Translations under genes and position numbers: made by a program
Notes under the pieces: model-generated
Told to the model about the DNA's origin: nothing
Database searches by the model: none
Seen by the model: the letters and a program-made list of their open reading frames with translations, nothing else
Part shown: positions 56,930-64,000 of the stretch, one piece after another
Layout: each line of letters opens with the position of its first letter
Position numbering within the stretch: the stretch's first letter is position 1
Origin: Cristatella mucedo
Lineage: Eukaryota; Bryozoa; Phylactolaemata; Cristatellidae
Length of the DNA stretch: 64,000 nt
Assembly: GCA_009760855.2 (NCBI GenBank)
Contig: WPIO01000203.1
Location: forward strand, 1-64,000
Direction: 5' to 3'

Positions 56930-57600
56930 CAAGAGAATCAAGTCTCGTCGCAAAACGTTGATCAGAAGAAAGATTGTTTTCCTTCAAAATCAGCCATCTT
57001 ACACGATTCTAAATTGCTTGCTAGTTTTGGCATTCCTATTGCAGCTGTTTGCAGCTTGCAAGCAGCAACTAGTGGATGTGCATCAGTGGGCTCTACTGCT
57101 CGCAAAGACCATGCCTCGCTGGCTAGCAGCGACAAGCAGCCATTTGCAGTTAGAGCAGAGCCGATGATGCACGTCTAGCTTCATGTTATCCACTATGCAT
57201 GAATGCAAGGAAAATGAGGAGCTGCCTCGCTTCCGGCAATAGAATCCTGCCTAGCGGCGCTCGGCCTCGTGTGCGTCTGCACAAGTGCTCGAGTGTGTAG
57301 ATGCGCTTCCCTGCAAGCCTGTGAGTAGAGGCAAACATTTGCCTGCATGAGCCTGTGCAATCACCTCGCACAGTGTAGAAGTTCACTGCACTAAGCCACT
57401 GTGGTGTTTTTTAGCCACTTTAACTGGTCTGGGGGTCGGCTGCCACTGAATGGTAATTGTTGCTGCTTACTGACAGTGCCAGCCGACTACTTCTCCCTGG
57501 ACTTCTGCACGGCTCTGTGTGTCAGCTGGCAAACGCTGGGCGTAGGCTGAGCGATGGACCAGAACAGACTGGTCTACAGAAAGCTAGGCACTGTGGGAGA
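56930..57600. repeat. Module R, copy 2 (partial)
   Basis: Contains the TTGCTTGCTAGTTTTGGCAT block, CTGGCTAGCAGCGACAAGCAGCC and GTGTCAGCTGGCAAACGC counterparts of copy 1 (31265, 31373, 32460) and copy 3. The frames 56562-57167 and 56630-57178 (201 and 182 codons) overlap this block in two different registers. Confidence 0.5.
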
Positions 57601-57605
57601 GCACG

Positions 57606-57737
57606 CAGGTACACACTCGAAAGAGCTGCCTGATGCAGGGCTTGTGAGCTGCAGCTGAAACAGAAACTTTGCAGGTACACACTGGAAAGAGCGGCCTGAT
57701 GCATGGCTTGTGAGCAGCAGCTGAAACAATAACTTTT
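57606..57737. repeat. 66-bp tandem repeat, two units
   Basis: CAGGTACACACTCGAAAGAG at 57606 and CAGGTACACACTGGAAAGAG at 57672, each followed by CTGCCTGATGCA-like sequence and GCTGAAACA. 66 bp is a multiple of three, so peptides duplicate in any open frame. Confidence 0.9.
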
Positions 57738-60187
57738 ATGTGCTTATCCTGCTTGCACAGGTGGTAGGCAGGCAGAGCAGCAGATAAGACATCGAGGGAC
57801 ACCCAATTCCGGGGTGATACCAGGTGCCAGACAATAACTCCCACTTTGACTTTCTTGTGCAGCACGAATTTTGACCGAGCATAAGACTAGATTCTGACCC
57901 CAGCAGTGAGGTGCTCATACTTCAAGGTCAAGGCTATATGTTTGAGGAAAGTATCTGGTAATCCCATATACTTTTTCACTGCAGAGGTGATAGCTACTCA
58001 AGCTATTCTGCTTTTATATAAAACAAAGCCGGTGGATGATGCGATATTCACCTGTTGCCTCTGCTTGCTCCGACCAGAAGGAAAATGCTAGGAAGACGGT
58101 GGACCCAGGGTTCCCCTCTTGCATAGTTTTACCGGCATGTCGGCACCCCTTATGAATTTGGATAGCTACCACAGGCCACAATGATTCACCTCTATGAGGC
58201 CTGCTCTCAACCCTTACAGCCGATCAGCTTCGGTTATACTTGCATCTTGTTAAGGCAAGCTAGCTCTGGAAGGAATACGCCATGCAAATCGCACCTGCTA
58301 AAAATAAAAGAATGAGCGGTCTGGTTGGTAGCCACTCATGCATGCATGTGTAGAACTTTACCAGAGATTGCGAGGGCAATTAACGACAGTCACTAATTCA
58401 GTGTTCGTGCAGTGAGAACGTTTGTGCAGCCACTGCAGCCTCTGCTCTTTTGTCCGACGCCTTCATGCAGTTCACTGCTCTAAGAAGGTACTGCTTATCT
58501 GACAGGCTGTCGTGTCCCACTGATGGAAATTTCAATATAAAGGATCAACGCTAGGCTCGGTCCCTCGTCACACTACATCTCAGCTCCCATTGACTGATAG
58601 CTAGCTCGGGTCACATTTTTCATTTCACTGTTTACGTGATGGTCCAACCTCACGTGATCTGCTGACCTTCGTTTTTAATAGTAATTTCAAAAATATTGAC
58701 GTACAGTGTAAATAGGTACTGATGACATGGCTTATAATGCCGGAGCCATCCAGTGCAGCCAACTCAACTACAACCCACCAAGCGAACGATCTACTGTCAA
58801 AACTGTCATATCACTAGGAGTCTGCAGTTCAGCAGCATTTGGACAATACTCAGCTCAAGCACTCTCAAACCGCCTATTTTTCCGAAACTATCTATTGCTT
58901 ATGCGTCGCCAGCCTGGCGATTGCTTAGTTCTCCGATCTGGATGGGTCCACCGTGCTCAATTATACCATTGTGCAGCTACCGATTGCTGCATTGAATGTC
59001 TGCCGGTTTGCCTTGGTGCACTTGAAGCTTCTTGGATGCTGCCGGAAATGCCCCTGCTTTTTACATGTCCCAGACTTAGTATATTCGCTGATCAATTGAT
59101 ACGCGTGCTAGAAGCTATTTCTGGAGGCTAAGCAGCGTCGAATGCAGCAACCGTAGTCGTTGCTCTTTTACTTCCTTTTTAATCGAAGGATGGACCTGGA
59201 CAGTACTGATGGCACTGCTGCTTTGTGCTGTCACAGTGTAGACGGTATCGGGCTCAAAAGACCGGGTTGCATCGCGCTAGCCCCTCGTGCTCGTCCCGGT
59301 TGCTGCAGTTGGCCACCAGAGGATCCGCTGATGCTAGTGCCGTTGAGACCGAAGCAGGTCATACCTTAACAAATGCTAGCTCGGCTACTGTAAGAAGTAA
59401 CACAAAGAGTGTAATAAATCTATGGTTAACGTCTTATACTTTCTGCTCTGTGGTAGAGCACTACGTTATTCATTTTTGCTCACAGAGAGCTGATGTAGAT
59501 ATACCATCCGTCCACCTTCAGGAAGCATGATTGATATGATTGGCTTGGTGAGTGTACTTTCCTCACTTGATGAAGGTTTTTCATACTATACGATTTTTAC
59601 TTCTCATGCAATGAGCTGTAAAGCTTCTTAGTATAGACTAAGTTCTCTTAACTTGCTAGCCACTTGGATTGTTTTTTTGTCATGAGATTCTGCACCTGCT
59701 CTACTTACTGCTATTTATTTTAGTCGTTGCTCCAGTTTAGCCTTTGCCGAGGCATGTCGTTTGAGTGGTCAGTGCAAGCCATCAGCTAATAAATGCAGCT
59801 ATTAAATATAGTAGTTTGTGCTCACTGATTGTTTCAATCACAATTAGCGGCAGTCATCGGGCGTGTTTTGAGGCCAGACCCCCTACCAACCTCTTCAAGC
59901 ACCAACCCACACTTTTCCATCTCCCTTCTACCCCACCTCATCGCCAGCCACTGCTATGCAAGCTTTTGTGAATGTATATCCTTTAGCTACCCAGACATGC
60001 GTTTGAATGCTCATGATTGCAAGTTTGCTAATGCGATTTTGGTATTCACGGGTAGCCGGCAGATTTTTCATTTTGCAAACCGTGATTGTGGCAACGATAG
60101 TTTAACCAGAAAGGCTGTCGATAGTTGTGAGTAGCATAAACGTAGGAGCTCAGCTCGGCTGGAATAGATATGCTCGAGTCGGCAGCA

Positions 60188-60189
<2 letters not shown>

Positions 60190-60227
<38 letters not shown>
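60190..60227. repeat. (GA)n microsatellite
   Basis: Pure GA tract; counterpart of 56164-56254 in the next array unit. Confidence 0.95.
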
Positions 60228-60228
<1 letters not shown>

Positions 60229-61129
60229 ATGTTATTGCATAAGAATGGTCGATGTGACTTTAGTGGTCTTGGACCTTCTGGTATATGTATGCCTTACGAC
60301 GTGGTGGACAGCAGTGTGTCAATACTATGTCGGCACTCATATCGTTTTGCTGCAATGCTGAGTTGCAATTGCCTCGTCGATGCTGTTTGTAGCTGCCGCC
60401 TCCTGTGTTACACTTTGCCCTCTCCTGTCTACGTCCCTTTGGTCATCTCCTCTCAAAGGCCTTGGTCTCCCACCAACTCTTGGTAGAAAATAGTAGCTAG
60501 CTAGCTCCTTACGCTTGCTTCCGGTTAGCGTTTATTGCAGGCATATGAACAGCAAGCATTTTTGAGGTTTGAGTGTAGTTTGCCGATGAGTCAGGAAACT
60601 TATCATGTTTATAGTGTGCCTAACCGAAAGCCAGAAGCCACTCATAGCGATGTCGACTTTATCTGGATGGTCTGTATCGGTTCCCCCTAACAAGAAAATG
60701 AAGCATCGGGCGTCATTGGCTGGTGAGATCGTGACTATCTATTACCGACTCACTTCCACTGCTCCGTCATCGTATCTTTCGGCGTCGTCCTTGCATGCCC
60801 AGTCTCTGTCTCTGACTCGTTCATTGTCAGTCTGTTCCCTAGCTTCCTGCTGCCTAAGCCTCGATATCTCTGTTTCTCTACATTTCTGCCTATCACAGTC
60901 TCTCACTTTATTTGCCTCTATTCCCATCTTTCTGTCATTGTTAGTCTATTTCGTTCAGTATTTCTCTTCCTCTTTCTCACTAACTCACCTTCCCATCTAC
61001 CTGAACATCAAGGTCTCAGCTCTCTACTTGTACCTCTCGGGTCTCCCTATCTCCTTCTGTATCTATGTTTGTCGGTCATTTTCGTTTGCTATCTCACTCT
61101 TTTTTCCGTAATTTCCTCCTGCGACCAGC

Positions 61130-61560
61130 TGCTGGCGGTAAGGTAATGTATCTTTGTCTGTAACTCAACAAAGCAATAAAGACTAGTGGGAATAATGCAG
61201 TGGAGTTTTGCATAGCGCACTTACAACCTAAGCGGCTTTCTGCAAGCATTCGGTAGCCAACAGACTTCGCCTCATGCAACATAGAGAAACTAGGAAGCAC
61301 AATAGAGTCATGAGAGAAATTACAATAGTGAGTAGAATAAAGTGGCAGCTCAGGACTGACAAACAGAATGAGCCATCCTCGGCAAAAACAGAGTAGATGT
61401 CGTTTCGTAAGAACCGTGGAAGTGAATTCCATAATCTTGAATCTGCAGAGATAAAGCTTCTGTCGCCCACTGTCTTTAAGCACAGGACTGGAACAGCCAA
61501 CTTATTGTCTATACAGGACCTGAAGCTGAAACTAGTACAGCAGTTGAGCTAGGTGTAAAG
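61130..61560 (-). mobile_element. LINE family B, 3' fragment (minus)
   Basis: Minus-strand reading shows the same 3' region as 34950-35420: the TCCTGT-type start (61515-61500), ACTTCGCCTCATGCAACA complement, and GCTTAGGTTGTAAGTGCGC. A 129-codon frame (61094-61483, minus) lies across it and is not a host gene. Confidence 0.7.
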
Positions 61561-61614
61561 GAGCCAAGCCATGGCAGGACGGTAGCACTGATTTCGTCAG
61601 CTTGGCTTGCATAA

Positions 61615-63300
61615 CACTGCACACGAGTGATCAGCAACCCTAAGAAAACAAAGGAAGCCGAAGATGCGAGACGGGGATTTTCAAATATGCAAATTTCTAT
61701 AGTTAACAGGTTCTGGTCTTGAAGTCTGGTCTCCTAGTGAGGTGAGCCGTAACAGCACACTAGGTAAGGTGGTTGCTTTCATGACCTCGGCCCCGAGGTC
61801 GTGGGTTTGATTCCGGCGGTGGGCGATCCTTTATTGCCTCTGCAAACGGTGGTGATAGCCTGTTTAGGCTCTTCTGTCGCTATACAAAAAGAGGCTGATT
61901 ATAAGCTAGGATTTGTTTTGAGTTGGGAAACAGACTTCCACCAACAGATTATCAGTCGTCGTGGCAACTTAAAGAAGTTGAAGTCTTGTCTTAACAAGTC
62001 AATCATGCAGAATATTTCTTAATTCAAAAATTATCTGTCTTCGGCGTTGCTGAATTACTTGCTAGTTTTGCAATGCTTGATGCGGTTGCTGGAAACTGTC
62101 AAGCAGTGACCAGACAGCTTCCAGGACACTGCTGTACAGCCCAAATAGTGTGATCGTTGCTGGCTAGCAGCAATGAGCTGCTATTTACGGTCGTGGCAGT
62201 GCCGAGGCTGCCCAGTTTGCTTGATCTAAGCCGAGGTCAATGACTGCATGGAAAACGAGGAACTGCGTCGTTTCAGGCGCCAGCGTCCTGCCTTGCAGCA
62301 TTCAGGGGTGGCAAAAGTTGTGGCATTGGCATGTTAATGAGTGCTTGGCTGTGCTCGCCTTTGAGCCAGTAAGTCAGAGCAGCCACGTGCCTGAATGCGG
62401 GTGTGCAAGCGAAGTGCATGGTGCACGATGTGGATGTGCACTGCACAAAACCACTGGCACGGCTTAGCAACTTAAATGGGTCTATCCATTCAGTGAATTA
62501 GCTGCACGTATTCTGCCTGCTTCGTCTGATTGTCCTCAGCATCAGATGACTGGTGGAGGGATCGCTATAAAGGTTACAGTACTGATTTCCGTACTACCAA
62601 CATTGATACCTGGCTGGCTGCAATCCATTCCGCCACAACCTGATAACCGAAGTTATCCTCGGCCGGCCCTTTCGGCTTGCCGATAGGTGCTAATGACAGT
62701 GCTTGGTGAGCAGGAACTCTGTACCTCCCGGTCACCAGTATTCAGATTAAGAGTAGTCGAGCAGCTTTTTTACGCCCACCTTGTGCCCTCCTGTCGATGG
62801 GTCGGCTGCCAATTTTGTTGATGAGGGTGAAGCATGCGATCTTAGGCGCAGCTGCAGGTTCAGTCTCGTCATTTGCCGAAGCCTAAACTGGTCGCCTTAC
62901 TAGTTTATGCAAAAATTTTGCCTACTTTACTTTAAAACAGGTTCTCAGAACCGCAGCCAACGGCTCTGTTGAGAACCGGACTGGTACCAGTAGGGCTGGC
63001 TAGAAGAAGAGCCGCCGGTGCCACCCTGGTCCTCGGCCGATCCGGCAGCAAAGGCTGCTGGGAAGGAAGTGGCGACTGGCAACAAGCTTGCTGTTGTTGC
63101 CTTTTTAGACCTAGGAGCATCTAACAGCTTGGAAAATGTCAACATGCGAAGCGACTTCTGGCTGACGAGCATCGGGTCTTGTGCAGCTGCATGGATGCTG
63201 AGGCTGCTTACTCATGCAGCCAGTCAACCCTTCTCACTGGGCTTCTGCCCGGCAGGCCGTGTCAGCTGGCAAGTTTTATGGGTTTTGCAGCTAGACTCTT
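61615..63300. repeat. Module R, copy 3
   Basis: Best partner of copy 1 (31015-33010): matches near the 5' end (ACGAGTGATCAGCA...), the central CTGGCTAGCAGCAATGAGCTGC block and the GTTCTCAGAACC block. A SINE family 1 copy (61738-61925) is inserted here and is absent from copy 1. Confidence 0.65.
61738..61925 (+). mobile_element. tRNA-derived SINE (family 1), plus copy
   Basis: A-box-like AGCACACTAGGTAAGGTGG, then CTCGGCCCCGAGGTCGTGGG and the B-box GGTTTGATTCC (about 61803-61813), body with GGTGGTGATAGCC and CGCTATACAAAAAGAGGC. Close to the copy at 15186-15385. Confidence 0.8.
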
Positions 63301-64000
63301 GAAATTCCTCATTTCCCACAGCAATTAGAGGTCATAGATATATCAAGATTTCTGCTGCTATGTAAACTGGAGCCGGTTGATAGTGGCTGTACCTGATGCC
63401 TCTGCTTCTCCGACCGGCAGAGAAATGCTATGATGATCGTACTCTACAGTATTTTGATATAGCAAATTTGTAACGGCATGCGTGACACTGCTCGAGAATT
63501 TGGAAGGCAATCATATCCTATAAGGCCTTACTGCGCTTTGGCTTACTCATAAACCTCCCTGATCAGCCAAAGTGTTACCTTGTTTCATTTAAGTCAAGAA
63601 AACTGTTGAAGGAAAGGCAATTTGACTCGTTCTCGTTTAACCAAAATAATGAGCAGGTCTGGTCTGGTTTGTTGCCACTCACGCATACGTGGAAAGCTAT
63701 CAGATATCGTGAGGGGAATCACCAGCAGTCAGAAGTTAGGTGTGTCATGCTATGAGAACGTTTGTGCAGCCCCTGCAGCATTTGCTCTATCAGATGCCCT
63801 TTGAAGTGGCTCTTTTGCGGGAAGGTACTCATTATGTGACAGGCTGTCGTGTCCGACTGCTGTAAATGTAAATATAAAGTGTAGACGCTAGGCTAACTCC
63901 GATATCTTCCTACGGCTCAGCTCCCACCGGCTAGCTGCCAGCATTAGCCACATTTTTTATGCACTATTTACGTGGTGGCCCACACTTCACCTGATCTGCC

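Larger units (their letters stand above)
53200..64000. repeat. Tandem duplication array, units of about 4.6-5.3 kb
   Basis: A landmark (GTTTGTGCAGCCACTGCAGC and following GCTC..TC.GACGCC) occurs near 53790, 58430 and 63757. Between landmarks the order is repeated: TATAAA-type and CATTTT-rich stretch, CTGCTGCTTTGTGCTG (54690, 59215), a GA microsatellite (56164, 60190), an exon-like segment (56699, 60628), and module R (56930, 61615). The array runs off the right edge. No gene product recognised. Confidence 0.65.

Noticed and set aside
56562-57178. Two overlapping plus-strand frames of 201 and 182 codons
   Set aside because: They overlap in different registers across module R and are interrupted in the paired array unit at 60.6 kb.
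58727-59131. 134-codon plus-strand frame with ATG
   Set aside because: The counterpart in the previous array unit (about 54.1-54.6 kb) is not open and no motif is visible.
60605-61111. 168-codon Ser/Leu-rich plus-strand frame
   Set aside because: Pyrimidine-rich low-complexity sequence (CTCTCT-like); the frame is a composition effect.

Overview
The window is metazoan nuclear DNA, most likely from an invertebrate; I cannot resolve the lineage. The evidence is split exons with GT/AG borders, an animal-type myosin-phosphatase targeting subunit (MYPT/PPP1R12) gene, CR1/L2-like LINEs with AAT-type tails, tRNA-derived SINEs and a Polinton/Maverick-like remnant. There are no operons, no rRNA and no convincing tRNA gene. 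Most of the 64 kb is non-coding and rich in repeats.

Left third (1-29 kb). The main gene is a minus-strand MYPT-like gene at 16.7-27.4 kb. Seven exons can be placed. They encode an RVxF-type PP1-docking motif, ankyrin repeats, a Ser-rich spacer and a C-terminal coiled coil, and all splice phases agree (930 nt in total). Its 5' half and promoter lie in a diverged segmental duplication: 1-6.95 kb (copy A) matches about 23.8-28.3 kb (copy B). Copy A keeps a first exon (5788-6036) but has a damaged PP1-docking motif and has lost the segment carrying ankyrin exon 2. The two LINE insertions in copy A have empty sites in copy B, so they came after the duplication.

An AT-rich island (7.6-13.7 kb) next to copy A is a decayed Polinton-like element. 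It holds integrase, packaging-ATPase, adenain-like protease and possible phospholipase-like fragments, with a LINE fragment nested inside. A second fragment of one of its genes lies at 28.8-29.2 kb, beside copy B.

Middle (29-44 kb). This stretch holds LINE remnants, including a CR1-like element with endonuclease and RT regions at 33.1-35.5 kb and a well-preserved LINE 3' end at 42.0-42.8 kb. It also has minisatellites, a CpG-rich block without an identified gene (39.4-41.7 kb) and an unidentified exon-like segment at 43.1-43.6 kb.

Right third (44-64 kb). Two blocks are built from diverged tandem duplications. The 44-52.3 kb block includes a 21-bp-period minisatellite and a stem-loop conserved between copies. 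The 53.2-64 kb block has units of about 5 kb, one module of which also occurs at 31-33 kb. No gene could be identified there; a few exon-like segments are listed at low confidence.
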